64,000 bases of DNA, from the NCBI RefSeq assembly GCF_028369065.1, contig NZ_JAQNDA010000007.1, positions 1 to 64,000 of the forward strand, in the 5' to 3' direction. The position numbers and the translations under genes were made by a program. This document shows, piece by piece, positions 10,258 to 20,400 of the stretch. Every line of letters starts with the position of its first letter. Position 1 is the stretch's first letter. The notes under the pieces were generated by a model. It saw only the letters and a list, made by a program, of their open reading frames with translations, was not told the origin of the DNA and did no database searches. Origin of the DNA: Marinobacter sp. SS21 (GTDB lineage Bacteria > Pseudomonadota > Gammaproteobacteria > Pseudomonadales > Oleiphilaceae).

Positions 10258-11097
10258 ATGAGATCAGTTTTTCGCGTCATTCTTCTCGCCAGCCTGGCCC
10301 TGGTGCTTAGCGGCTGCGCCAGCAAGTCACAGGAGGAAGTCCTGCCGGAGAAGAGCTACTACGAGAGTGCCCGGGAGGCGATGAATTCCGGCAACTTCAG
10401 CGAGGCGGAACGCAATCTCGACTTCCTGGAAACCTACTACCCGTTCGGTCGCTATGCCGAACAGGCACAGCTCGATTTGATCTATGCCCGCTACCAGAAC
10501 CTGGATCTCGAGGGCGCCCGCGCTGCCGCCGACCGCTTTTTGCGCCTCAACCCCCAGAGCGAACACGCGGACTATGCCCTGTACCTGAGGGGCGTGGCCT
10601 CTTACAACCTGGACATCAGTCTGGCCGGGCGTTACTTCCCCATTGACGTCAGCGCCCGGGACCCCGGTGAGCAGCGCCAGGCCTTTCAGGATTTTTCGAC
10701 CCTGCTTAACCGCTACCCTGACAGCGAGTACGCCGCCGATGCTCGCCAGCGCATGATCGCCATCCGCAACCGCATGGCCGATCTGGAACTGCAGTCCGCG
10801 CGCTATTACATCAAACGGGAAGCCTACCTGGCCGCCAACAACCGTGCGCGCTATGTGTTCGAAAACTTTTCCACGACGCCCGCCGCCGAAGAGGCGCTGA
10901 TCATCCTGGCGGAGACCTATCAGTTCATGGGACTTGAGGGCGCGGCCAACGACGCCATCCAGCTGCTGGCCATCAATTTCCCGAAGAGCGAGGCCTTCAC
11001 CGCGGACATGCAGTTCCAGCCCAGCCGGCTGAAGCCGCAAAATCGGTCGCTGCTGAACGTGGTGACTTTCGGGTTGTTTGGCGATGAGGAAGACTGA
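10258..11097 (+). CDS. bamD: Outer membrane assembly lipoprotein BamD (ComL)
   Basis: Essential lipoprotein of the BAM complex that works with BamA to fold beta-barrel proteins into the outer membrane. The chosen ATG (10258, 279 aa) gives a proper lipoprotein signal with lipobox LSGC, acylated Cys at residue 20. An upstream in-frame ATG (10216) would add 14 residues before the signal and is less likely. The mature protein is a run of TPR-like repeats, with YYESAREAMNSGNFSEAERN opening the first. It is divergent from rluD, and a palindromic repeat lies just downstream. Confidence 0.96.
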   Translation: MRSVFRVILLASLALVLSGCASKSQEEVLPEKSYYESAREAMNSGNFSEAERNLDFLETYYPFGRYAEQAQLDLIYARYQNLDLEGARAAADRFLRLNPQSEHADYALYLRGVASYNLDISLAGRYFPIDVSARDPGEQRQAFQDFSTLLNRYPDSEYAADARQRMIAIRNRMADLELQSARYYIKREAYLAANNRARYVFENFSTTPAAEEALIILAETYQFMGLEGAANDAIQLLAINFPKSEAFTADMQFQPSRLKPQNRSLLNVVTFGLFGDEED

Positions 11098-11106
11098 GGG
11101 CTGCCT

Positions 11107-11188
11107 GTAGGATGCGATGAGGCTGGGCCAAATCGCATCACATTCGTTCCCGTCGTGATGCGGTTCGCTGCGCTTACCGGCATCCTAC
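11107..11188 (+). repeat. GTAG-footed palindromic repeat (REP-like), copy 1
   Basis: An 82-bp imperfect palindrome begins GTAGGATGC and ends GCATCCTAC, in the gap between the convergent 3' ends of bamD and nadE. Its right arm closely resembles the right arm of the copy at 16853-16931. The GTAG foot is the tetranucleotide typical of REP elements moved by RAYT transposases. Confidence 0.75.
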
Positions 11189-11222
11189 ACCGGGACAACA
11201 ATACCGCACCTAAGACGAAGCC

Positions 11223-12887
11223 TTACTTGCCGATTTTCCATTTGTTGGTGATGGGGTAGCGCCGATCCTTGCCAAAGCCCCGCTCGGTGATTCTAACCCC
11301 AATCGGAGCCTGACGGCGCTTGTACTCGTTCAGGTCCACCAACCGCACCACCCGCTCCACGTCCGCACGACCATAGCCCTCGGCAATGATCGCCTCCGCG
11401 CTGTAGTCGCGCTCCACATAGAGATTGAGGATACGATCCAAAACATCGTACTCCGGCAGGCTGTCTTCATCTTTCTGGTCCGGCGCCAGCTCCGCGGACG
11501 GCGGCCGGGTGATCACCCGTTCCGGGATCACGGGAGATTGGGCATTGCGGTAATTGGCGAGCCGGTACACCAGTGTTTTCGGCACGTCCTTGAGCACATC
11601 GAAACCGCCGGCCATGTCGCCATAGAGCGTGGAGTAGCCCACCGCCATTTCGCTTTTATTGCCGGTCGTCAGCACCAGGGCGCCAAACTTGTTGGACAGC
11701 GACATCAACAGCACGCCCCGCAACCGGGCCTGGAGATTCTCTTCGGTGGTATCGGGCCGGGTTCCTTCGAACGGCTCGGCCAGGGCGGCCATGAAGGCAT
11801 CGTACATCGGCTCGATCGAAAACACATCGTATTGCACGCCAAGGGCCCTGGCCTCGGCTTCGGCGTCTTCCAGGCTCATGCCCGAGGTGTAGCGGAACGG
11901 CATCATCACCGCTCGTACCCGGTCCGCGCCCAGCGCATCCACCGCCACCGCCAGCGTCACCGCCGAATCAATACCACCGGACAAGCCGAGCACCACCGAT
12001 TTGAAACCGTTCTTGTTGACGTAATCCCTTACCCCCAGCACCAGCGCGCGATAGACGTTTTCCTCCAGCGAGGGCTCGGCGATAGCCGGCTGGGACACCG
12101 GCTGACAGTGGTGTTCGACCAGAAAATCCACCGGATACAGGCCTTCGACAAACTGCGGCGCCTCGACGGCCAGCTCGCCCGAGTGGTCGTACACCATGGA
12201 ACCGCCGTCGAACACCAGCTCATCCTGACCGCCCACCAGATTGGTGTACACGATGCTGACCTGATTTTCCCGCGACTTACGTTCCAGCAACGCCTTACGA
12301 CGGGCTTGTTTGTCGATATCGTACGGCGAGGCGTTCAGATTGAGGATCAATTTGGCACCAGCGGCAGCGGCATCCTCAACCGGCCCCTCGCTCCAGATGT
12401 CCTCACACACGGTAATCCCTACCGGTACCCCGCACAGCTGAACAACGCCAGTGTCCGAGCCGGCTGCAAAATAGCGCTTCTCGTCGAACACCTGATAGTT
12501 AGGGGGGAACCGCTTATGGTAGCGGTGGGTGATCTTGCCCTGTTCGATGACCAGGGCGGCGTTGTACAGCAGCCCTTGCAGGCGTAGGGGCGCACCGATG
12601 ACAATGGCGGTGGGCAGATTGGCCTCCACCAGGGTGTCCAGCGCCTCCTGGATGCGAAGGTCCAGACTGGGGCGCAACAACAAGTCCTCCGGCGGGTAGC
12701 CGGTAAGGCACAACTCGGGGAAGACCACCACGTCGGCACGGTATTCGGCAGCGCCCTTAACAGCAGCTTCGATCACCAGCTGCGTATTACCCGGAATGTC
12801 CCCCACCAGAAAGTCCACTTGGGCCATTACCACCCGCAAATTAGGGACTGTGGAATCCGTGGAAACCGGATTGGAGGACGTTGCCAT
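11223..12887 (-). CDS. nadE: Glutamine-dependent NAD+ synthetase
   Basis: Last step of NAD synthesis: amidates nicotinate adenine dinucleotide using ATP and ammonia drawn from glutamine. The 554-aa two-domain form has an N-terminal nitrilase-like glutaminase (E in FPELCLTGYPPEDLL, K in HKRFPPN, C in VCEDIW) and a C-terminal synthetase with the PP-loop SGGIDS at 303-308. The ATG at 12887 has AGGAG 6 nt upstream. A perfect TATAAT lies 36 nt upstream (12923-12928). It is convergent with bamD and divergent from pilS. Confidence 0.98.
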   Translation of the reverse strand: MATSSNPVSTDSTVPNLRVVMAQVDFLVGDIPGNTQLVIEAAVKGAAEYRADVVVFPELCLTGYPPEDLLLRPSLDLRIQEALDTLVEANLPTAIVIGAPLRLQGLLYNAALVIEQGKITHRYHKRFPPNYQVFDEKRYFAAGSDTGVVQLCGVPVGITVCEDIWSEGPVEDAAAAGAKLILNLNASPYDIDKQARRKALLERKSRENQVSIVYTNLVGGQDELVFDGGSMVYDHSGELAVEAPQFVEGLYPVDFLVEHHCQPVSQPAIAEPSLEENVYRALVLGVRDYVNKNGFKSVVLGLSGGIDSAVTLAVAVDALGADRVRAVMMPFRYTSGMSLEDAEAEARALGVQYDVFSIEPMYDAFMAALAEPFEGTRPDTTEENLQARLRGVLLMSLSNKFGALVLTTGNKSEMAVGYSTLYGDMAGGFDVLKDVPKTLVYRLANYRNAQSPVIPERVITRPPSAELAPDQKDEDSLPEYDVLDRILNLYVERDYSAEAIIAEGYGRADVERVVRLVDLNEYKRRQAPIGVRITERGFGKDRRYPITNKWKIGK

Positions 12888-12922
12888 AGGTTGCTCCTGT
12901 AACTCATTGCCGCTAAAAGGCT

Positions 12923-12928
12923 ATTATA
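12923..12928 (-). promoter_or_regulatory. Consensus -10 box upstream of nadE
   Basis: A perfect TATAAT on the minus strand lies 36 nt before the nadE start. No good -35 box is seen at the usual distance. Confidence 0.45.
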
Positions 12929-12980
12929 AACCCGACCTGCTTCGGATTTCCTGCTTTTGGGTATAGGATCGCGCCACAAC

Positions 12981-14630
12981 ATGACTACCACTGTCGCGTC
13001 GCCAGCAGCGGCCACTACTGAGCCATACCAATGGGATCAGCGCCGCAAGCTGTTCCGTATCTACAACCACTACCGCGTTGCCATCAGCCTGTTGCTGGCC
13101 GGGCTGGTGTTTCTCGACCCGGCAGAGTTTGGCGCCGACTTCTACCTGCGAGACTATTATCAGGTGGGCGTGTTCAGCTACCTGTCGCTGAATGTCTTCA
13201 TCGCCTTGCTGCTACTGGCCGGTTTCAAACCCCAAGCCCGCCATATCAGTTTGTCGATATTGATGGACATCCTGATCCTTCACGGCTTTCTGCTGTTTAC
13301 ATCGGGTATCGCCAGCGGATTGGCCAACCTGATTATCGTATCCGTGGCCGCCGGCAACATCCTCTCCCCTACGCGAATTGGCACGCTCTATGCAGCTCTG
13401 GCAGCGATTTGTTCGCTCGGTTTGGCCAGCTGGACCATTCTGGCCATGGACCTTCGGGTCGACGTGATCGTGCGCGCAGGCACCCTGGGCATACTGTATT
13501 TCGCCGCGGCGTTCCTGCTGCAGAACATTACCCGGCGAATGGCGCGGAGTGAAGCGCTGGCCAGCGATCGCGCCCAGAGCATTCAGGAACTGGAGCAGAT
13601 CAACCAGCAGATCATTCAGCGCATGCGCACTGGCATCGTGGTGGTGGACCCTCAGGGCCACATCCGCCTGGCCAATGCCGCAGCCGAGGAACTGCTGTTC
13701 GGCCAGCCCAGCTCCGAGCACCCACCAAAGTCGTCCAAAGGCCGCACCCTGCCGGGACCGTTGCGGCAGCGGCTGGCGGATTGGCAGCAACACCCCCAGC
13801 AGCGCTGGGAACCGTTCCAGGCCACCGACACCTCTCCCATGCTGCAGGCGAACTTCACGCGACTGGATCACGAAGGGGGTGAACATATCCTGGTGTTCGT
13901 GGAAGACATCAGCAAGGTCACCCAACAGGCACAACAGATGAAACTGGCGTCCCTGGGACGCCTCACCGCCGGCATTGCCCATGAAATCCGCAACCCGTTG
14001 GGTGCCATCAGCCACGCCTCCCAGCTCATGGCCGAGTCCCACCACCTCGACGTCGGCGACCATAAAATGCTGGACATTATCCAACGCCACTCCCGGCGGG
14101 TGAACAGCATCATCGAAAACGTGCTGGAACTGTCTCGCCGACGGGCCGCCAACACCGACCTGGTGGCTGTCGACAGTTGGCTGGGGGAGATTCTGGAAGA
14201 TTACCAACAGACCCGGGAGACTCAATTCGACGAGCGTGTCGACATTGAGCTTCAGCTCGAGCCGGATCTGCCACCGGCTCGCTTTGATCGCAGCCAGCTG
14301 GAGCAGGTTTTGGTTAATCTGTTCGACAACGGCTTGCGGTACAGTAAACAACACACCGGGCGGTCTACCCTCACCGTGCGTGCCGGCATCACCGACGACG
14401 GAGAACGCAGCTACATTGACATTCGCGATGCCGGTCCCGGCATTGCGGACGAAAATCGCAACTCAATCTTTGAGCCGTTCTTCACAACCGACAAAAGCGG
14501 AACGGGGCTGGGGCTTTATCTGGCCCGGGAACTGTGCGAGGCTAATCAGGCCCACCTGTCACTGCTGGAAGATGATCAACCGGGCTGTTGCTTTCGAATC
14601 ACTTTCGCGCACCATGGCCGACTGATTTAG
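12981..14630 (+). CDS. pilS: Type IV pilus two-component sensor histidine kinase PilS
   Basis: Inner-membrane kinase that controls major pilin transcription through PilR. About six hydrophobic segments fill residues 35-185, followed by a PAS-like region (about 210-310), a HisKA domain with the phosphorylated His334 in AHEIRNPLGAIS, and an ATPase domain with NLFDNGLRYS, DAGPGIAD and GTGLGLYLA boxes. I start at the ATG at 12981 (549 aa); an earlier TTG at 12957 is also open. It is followed by pilR after about 100 bp, the conserved pair. In Pseudomonas, PilS senses pilin levels in the inner membrane. Confidence 0.95.
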   Translation: MTTTVASPAAATTEPYQWDQRRKLFRIYNHYRVAISLLLAGLVFLDPAEFGADFYLRDYYQVGVFSYLSLNVFIALLLLAGFKPQARHISLSILMDILILHGFLLFTSGIASGLANLIIVSVAAGNILSPTRIGTLYAALAAICSLGLASWTILAMDLRVDVIVRAGTLGILYFAAAFLLQNITRRMARSEALASDRAQSIQELEQINQQIIQRMRTGIVVVDPQGHIRLANAAAEELLFGQPSSEHPPKSSKGRTLPGPLRQRLADWQQHPQQRWEPFQATDTSPMLQANFTRLDHEGGEHILVFVEDISKVTQQAQQMKLASLGRLTAGIAHEIRNPLGAISHASQLMAESHHLDVGDHKMLDIIQRHSRRVNSIIENVLELSRRRAANTDLVAVDSWLGEILEDYQQTRETQFDERVDIELQLEPDLPPARFDRSQLEQVLVNLFDNGLRYSKQHTGRSTLTVRAGITDDGERSYIDIRDAGPGIADENRNSIFEPFFTTDKSGTGLGLYLARELCEANQAHLSLLEDDQPGCCFRITFAHHGRLI

Positions 14631-14729
14631 CCGCCCTTTGCCCAATCCAGCCAGCGACGCCAGCGTAATAGCATTAATCGTTACCATGAGTAGTAAATCG
14701 CAGTAACAAGAACGAAACGACAGGACCCC

Positions 14730-16106
14730 ATGGCCAACCACACCGCACTGATCGTGGACGACGAACCCGACATCCGGGATTTGCTGGAAATCACCCTGAC
14801 TCGGATGGGGATCACCACCTTGACTGCCGAAAATGTCGGCGCTGCCCGCAAGCTGCTTGGCGAGCATCAGCCCGAGCTTTGCCTTACCGATATGAACCTG
14901 CCCGATGGCAACGGCATCGAACTGGTGCAATGGATCCAGAGCAACTGCCCGCACACCCCGGTCGCCGTCATCACCGCCTATGGCAGCATGGATACCGCCA
15001 TTGAGGCTCTCAAGGCTGGCGCCTTCGACTTCGTCTCCAAGCCGGTGGAGCTGCCCCGCTTACGGGAACTGGTCAGCAGTGCCCTCAAGCTCGCCGCGGT
15101 GGCCGAGGAACCCGACAAGCCTGTCGACGACCCCGGACTGCTGCTTGGCAACTCCAGCGAAATCAAACGGCTTCGTGGCCAGATCCGCAAGATGGCCCGC
15201 AGCCAAGCACCGGTGTTCATCAGCGGTGAATCCGGCAGCGGCAAGGAACTGGTTGCCCGCATGATTCACCTTCAGGGCCCCCGCAGCGAAGGTCCCTTTG
15301 TCGCGGTCAACTGCGGCGCCATCCCCGCCGAGCTGATGGAAAGCGAGTTTTTCGGTCACAAGAAGGGCAGTTTCACCGGCGCCGTGGATAACAAGGACGG
15401 GCTGTTCCGATCAGCGAACGGCGGCACTTTGTTTCTTGATGAAGTGGCGGACCTGCCATTGACCATGCAAGTCAAGCTGTTGCGAGCCATCCAGGAAAAG
15501 GCTGTCAGACCCGTCGGGGACACCCGGGAAGTCCCGGTGGACATCCGAATCCTGAGCGCCACCCACAAGGACCTGCCGGACATGCTCGCAGAAGGCATCT
15601 TTCGACAGGATCTGTTCTACCGTATCAACGTGATTGAATTGTCGGTACCGCCACTGAGACAGCGTAAAGATGACGTTGCCCTGCTGGCCGAGCATATCCT
15701 TGCGCGAATTTCGCGGGAGTATGAATGTCCTGCGGCCTGCCTGACCGACGACGCCCTGGCCAAACTGCAGGACTACGATTTTCCCGGTAACGTTCGGGAG
15801 CTGGAAAACATCCTCGAGCGCGCCTATACCCTGTGTGACAATGACCGCATCGGCCCGACCGATTTGCACCTCGGGCATTCGCCCCAATTCAGTAACATGA
15901 CACCCGATCACGCCCTCGGCGAGGGCGACACTCCGGCCATTCCAGAGGGAGAGCTGGATCTGGAGCAATTCCTGGAGGAGGTGGAGAAACAGGCCATCGA
16001 GAAGGCACTGGCCGCGACGCGCTGGAACAAGACGGCAGCGGCCAAACGCTTGGGTATCAGCTTCCGGGCGTTACGGTACAAGCTGAAGAAACTCGGCATG
16101 GAGTGA
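14730..16106 (+). CDS. pilR: Sigma-54-dependent response regulator PilR
   Basis: Activator of sigma-54 promoters, mainly that of the major pilin gene, when phosphorylated by PilS. Receiver domain with phospho-acceptor D54 (CLTDMNLPDG). AAA+ domain with Walker A GESGSGKE at 166-173 and the sigma-54 contact loop as GSFTGA (first Ala replaced by Ser). C-terminal Fis-type helix-turn-helix KRLGISFRALRYKLKKLG. The 458-aa length is typical. The stop codon is part of a 16-bp palindrome (16103-16118). The major pilin gene itself is not in this window. Confidence 0.97.
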   Translation: MANHTALIVDDEPDIRDLLEITLTRMGITTLTAENVGAARKLLGEHQPELCLTDMNLPDGNGIELVQWIQSNCPHTPVAVITAYGSMDTAIEALKAGAFDFVSKPVELPRLRELVSSALKLAAVAEEPDKPVDDPGLLLGNSSEIKRLRGQIRKMARSQAPVFISGESGSGKELVARMIHLQGPRSEGPFVAVNCGAIPAELMESEFFGHKKGSFTGAVDNKDGLFRSANGGTLFLDEVADLPLTMQVKLLRAIQEKAVRPVGDTREVPVDIRILSATHKDLPDMLAEGIFRQDLFYRINVIELSVPPLRQRKDDVALLAEHILARISREYECPAACLTDDALAKLQDYDFPGNVRELENILERAYTLCDNDRIGPTDLHLGHSPQFSNMTPDHALGEGDTPAIPEGELDLEQFLEEVEKQAIEKALAATRWNKTAAAKRLGISFRALRYKLKKLGME

Positions 16107-16247
16107 GCAAATGCTCACGCCGAACAGCGGCAGGATCGCCTGGATGCCCCCCTGGCCACCGCCTATGCTAACCGCTTCGTGGCGAATGGATACGCCCGAA
16201 CCCTGAGCCGTCACCTGTTCTACAATTAGCCCCCGAAGGATTCAAGG

Positions 16248-16814
16248 ATGAAGAATTCGATTGCCCACACCGGCTTCACGCTGGTGGAATTACTGCTCGC
16301 ACTCACCATACTGTCACTGGTTAGCACCGTCGCACTCGGCCATTGGTCTGGCTGGATGAACGACGTCCGTCATCGCACCCAAATCAATGCCTACGCCGAG
16401 CTGTTCAACTACGCTCGCTGGATGGCCGCCAGCCGGCGTCAACGGGTAACCTTATGCCCCCTGGACACAGACAACCGCTGTCGGGATGACTGGAACCTGC
16501 CAGTGTCGGTGTTCCCGGACCAAGACAACAACAAGGAACCCGACGGCAACCTAGTCTGGCGAGTATTCCCCGCTCCCATGGTGCCTTTTTCGGTACGCTC
16601 CCGCACCGGTGGTCGCGGCTATTTGCAGTTCTCGGCATCCGGCATGGTTTATGGCGCTTCGGGTGGATTGGTTCTGTGCCCTGATCGTGACATTGAAGGA
16701 GGCAAGATGAGCTACATGGCAGTCAATCGTGGGGGGCGCTTTCGCAGTGAACACGACGAGGATGACGACCGACACATCCGGTTGTCTTGGGGCGCGGATA
16801 TCCATTGTGCGTGA
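16248..16814 (+). CDS. fimT: Type IV pilus minor pilin FimT (GspH-like), candidate DNA-uptake pilin
   Basis: Minor pilin, 188 aa, with the class III signal: cleavage after G9, +1 Phe, Glu at +5 (GFTLVELLLALTIL), then a GspH/FimT beta domain with several cysteines. The C-terminal loop contains GRFR (163-166), fitting the GRxR motif that binds DNA in the Legionella FimT used for natural transformation. It lies directly after pilSR, as fimT does in Pseudomonas, and faces the minor pilin operon. The second GspH-like pilin in this window (23318-23902) lacks that motif. Competence function is inference. Confidence 0.88.
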   Translation: MKNSIAHTGFTLVELLLALTILSLVSTVALGHWSGWMNDVRHRTQINAYAELFNYARWMAASRRQRVTLCPLDTDNRCRDDWNLPVSVFPDQDNNKEPDGNLVWRVFPAPMVPFSVRSRTGGRGYLQFSASGMVYGASGGLVLCPDRDIEGGKMSYMAVNRGGRFRSEHDEDDDRHIRLSWGADIHCA

Positions 16815-16852
16815 GCCGGCAGGCATAACGTGACGATTGGTCAAAGTGACTT

Positions 16853-16931
16853 GCAGGATGCCGGTGAGCGGAGCGAACCGCATCAACAAACCGCTTGGCG
16901 ATGCGGTTCGCTCCGTTCACCGGCATCCTAC
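16853..16931 (+). repeat. Long near-perfect hairpin, REP-like copy 2
   Basis: Two 32-nt arms (16853-16884 and 16900-16931) are inverted copies with only two mismatches, around a 15-nt loop. It lies between the convergent ends of fimT and pilE and would form a very stable hairpin in either transcript. The right end is CATCCTAC (inverse of GTAGGATG); the left foot is GCAG rather than GTAG. Confidence 0.85.
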
Positions 16932-16967
16932 GTTGTTCGAATCTCCGGGAAACATCCCGCTCAGGCA

Positions 16968-17426
16968 CTACCTCTCCCAGTTGGTTTCGTTAGCATCCGC
17001 AGTATCGCCATCGTTATTGCGGTCCCAACGCCGCACGCCGGTGGAGGTCAACTCCAGAATACCGTCACCGGCCTGCGCGTTTTTGGGGGTAGCTCGTACC
17101 GTGTAGGAGGTGGCATCCGCAGCCTGGATAGTCAGGTCATAGTACTTCTGTGAACCATCCAGCGGCGCCTCGTCTGGATAATTTGCGGGAGAACCGGTAT
17201 CGGCCCCACCATCGGCCGCCCCGGCATAGGTGTTGTTGGTGGTGAAGTACCGTTCCATGGCGCTGGCCATTCCCATCAGTGCGCCCTGGGCATCCGAGCG
17301 GCGGGTGCGCTCCACCTGATCCTGATAGCTGGGGTAGGCCACGAAGGCCAGGATGCCGACAATCGCGACCACGATCATCAACTCGATCAGTGTAATCCCC
17401 GCACTTCTCGCCATTGATACCGTCAC
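16968..17426 (-). CDS. pilE: Type IV pilus minor pilin PilE
   Basis: Minor pilin of the priming complex at the pilus tip, 152 aa. Prepilin signal with cleavage after G10, Ile at +1 and Glu at +5 (GITLIELMIVVAIVGILA), then a PilA-like globular domain starting YPSYQDQVERTRRSDA. Translation begins at a GTG (17426) with GAGGA 7 nt upstream and only 4 nt after the pilY1 stop, so it is the last gene of the fimU-to-pilE operon. The usual pair of C-terminal cysteines is absent; the tail instead ends in an acidic loop (DRNNDGDTADANE). Confidence 0.9.
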   Translation of the reverse strand: MTVSMARSAGITLIELMIVVAIVGILAFVAYPSYQDQVERTRRSDAQGALMGMASAMERYFTTNNTYAGAADGGADTGSPANYPDEAPLDGSQKYYDLTIQAADATSYTVRATPKNAQAGDGILELTSTGVRRWDRNNDGDTADANETNWER

Positions 17427-17429
17427 TCG

Positions 17430-20400
17430 TTATTCCTCATACCAGTAGGTTTCAACCACGCCAGTCAGGGTATCGACCGGGCGACACTCGGCGCCGACGC
17501 AAATCACGTCCTGGCCGTCCACACGCATCCGTTGGGGATCAGGCGGCAGGCCCAGAGTCCAGAGCTCAACTTCGCGATCGGTTGTGGTTAATGCGTCATC
17601 TTCGCCAACTCCGTCGTAATTCACCACTGGTTGGCCATCCTTGACATAAATATGATACAGGCGGGACTGCCCCGCTGCCGGCTGGCAGGCGTTGTTGTTG
17701 CCGGACGGCTCGTAGGTGGTAATGAACGTCTGGCCGTTGACTGTCTGGCTTGTGGACAGTACTTTTTCGCCGGCCCGAGTCAAGCGAACGTACCAACCAT
17801 CGGCTGTGGCCAATGCAGTCTGGGAATCGGAGACCTCCTGGTCCGTTCCCTGTCCGATCAGATTCGCTGTCGTGTCGAACAGATCCGACTCGGTCAGCTT
17901 GGTATATGTAACCACTGCGTCTGCGCCTTCCCCTTCCATCGGAGCTTCGGTGACGTCGGCGATACGCAGCATGTAGATACGGTCATCGACAATGTTGTCC
18001 AGCGGGTGCGCCTGCCAACCGGAGCCGATCACCAGCCCCAGGTAGCGAGTTCCACCCAGCTTGAGTCCGAACAGATCCGGGGCATGGTAGAAACGCCGGT
18101 TGTCATCGGCGGTATCGCCGGCCAGGTCCGCAATCACACCCGCGGTCACCAGGCTGGATGCGGCGTTGCCATTGGTGATGTCAAATCGCCAGATTTGCCC
18201 CCCCATGTCGCCGACATAGACCTGATCGGCGAGCCGGTCGCCATTGATGTCCAATACCTTGGGTGCCGATGGAATGCTGTAATCCATATCCGCCAGCTCC
18301 AGGTTGGCGCCGCTATCGGTCGGTCCGGCCCACCACAGCAAGCCGCCAGTACTGGCATCGACCATGTAGAGGGCACGGCCAACGGAGTCGGCGCTACGAA
18401 CGCCCGCAGTGTCCTGCTGGGTGTCGTAACCGCCCGCAAAGATCAAAACATCTTTTACCGCATTACCGATCTTGGCTTGGGTTTTGACCGGTTTGGACCA
18501 GGTTTCGCCCAGCTCGGTGAAATCGCCGGCCCCGCCCTCAATCTTCCACAACAGCGAGGGACTGGTTCGGGTGGTGACATCCAGGGCATAGTAGTTTCGA
18601 CCACCCCGGCGCATGCCGCCATAGATGTATACGTGGTCGCCGTCATCCGCGACGATCTGGTTATCGAAATTATCGTCGTGGCTCCAACTGATGACGGAGC
18701 CGTCCATACCATATACGCGAGTGGTCTCGTCATCACTGTTGGTCAGCAGCGTGGCCTGGTTGCTCAGCAGCTCCGAAGGTATGAAGGAAAAGTAACTGCT
18801 GCCGTCACTCCCATTAATGGCATGGAGGTAGCCCTGGTTGTCGCCAAAAAACACGGTGGTATCCGGGCTCGCGGACGTGCCACCGAAGATCACCAGATGG
18901 GGAATCGAGTGCAGCGGATCGGCGATGTATTTGCGGGCGTCGGTGGTGGAAGTGTCTTCATCTTCATCCTCCACATCCACACCGCGGGTCCAGTTAATCA
19001 GTTTTTCGTGATCGGCGTCGCTCATGGTGGCATCACCGAACATGGTTTTGGTGAGGTTCGCCTTGTTCGCAACGTCGACCGCGTTTGCCGAGGCGGTAAG
19101 ATCGGTGCTGGCGCCCGAATAGTAGGTGTAAACTTTCCGGGTGGTGTTATTGTCCGGCTGTTCATTGGCGGCGCCGCCCTGGGCCACGTTTGAGCCATCG
19201 GCGCTGTCGCTCCAGAAGCTCTGAGCGGTGGACCGGAAGAAACCGGTGCTGGGGTCGACGGCGCTGGCATCGTTGACGTCATAAACAATGCCATCGGAAC
19301 CCAGGCGATAACGCTTCAGGTTGCCTTCCCAGCGCGGGGAGATGTCCGGTTGAAACACCGAAAAGTACAGAGCGTCCAGGTGATTCAGGCGGTTGAAGGT
19401 GTTCACCGCGACCCCGGGCGCAACGAAGGTGGTGTTGACCGCCAGGACAGCACGAACGATGTCCTTGAAAGCGGTTTCCAGCGACTCGGTGTCATCGGCC
19501 AGATAGTAGGAGCCGCCACCATTGGACGCGGTGTTGGAAAGCAGGGTCTGATCGGTCTGGAAACCCACTGTATAGGTGGACACCGGCACGTTGTTGTCGA
19601 AACCGGCATCCAGCCCGGTGTCGTAGAAATAATCGGCGATTTCATCCAGGCAGTTGTCCGAACAGTTGCCCACTACCGATTGCATTGCGGTCCGGGTAGC
19701 ACTGTCTTCCGCCTCATCGTAATCATCCCCACTTCTGTAACCGTCGTAGGTGGGCTCGCCATCCGTCAGCAGAATGATGCTGTTGGACTGGCACTCATAT
19801 TCCATTGGGCTAATGTACTCGCCGCCCTCATCCACCGTGCCACTGACGGGACTGGTATCGAGAAATGGTGCATCGCCAGCAAAATACTTTCCTGCACCAA
19901 ACAGGGTTTCCGCCAGTGGTGTCCAGGTCTCCGCCGTCAACCCGTCCACTGCAGTCTTGAAGGCGTCCCGATTGTCGTCAACGTTGGCAATCGGGACCAA
20001 CACCCGACCGCCCTCACGTTGGTCACCATCGGTGTTGAACGCCATCAATCCGACATTCACCCCCACCAGACTGTCCGCCAGTTTGGTGGCGACATCCTGA
20101 ACGATCTCCAGGCGGGTACTGGTGGTGGACTCGCGATGGTTGAAATACCAGTTGAGGTAATTGGCCGAGTAGAAATCCGCGCGGTCGATGTTATCCCAGT
20201 CGATTTCCTGGTTCTCACTACCCCACTGGTTGCTGTGATTGCGGGCATACTTGTTCGAGGATGCATCCGTTTCGCCGTGCACACCCCGGTCGGATTCGCA
20301 TTCGACAATGCTGGTAGCTTCATCCAGATCACCGTCATTGAGATCCCGCCAACGGAACTTGTTGCCCTGCTCTCGCCAATGGGCCATACGGTAATTCAGC

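Noticed and set aside
16103..16118. 16-bp palindrome over the pilR stop codon, considered as a terminator
   Set aside because: Only a 7-bp stem with a 2-nt loop and no T run follows.
16158..16180. Possible sigma-54 promoter before fimT (TGGCC...TGCT)
   Set aside because: The GG and GC dinucleotides are 11 bases apart rather than 10 and the flanks match poorly.
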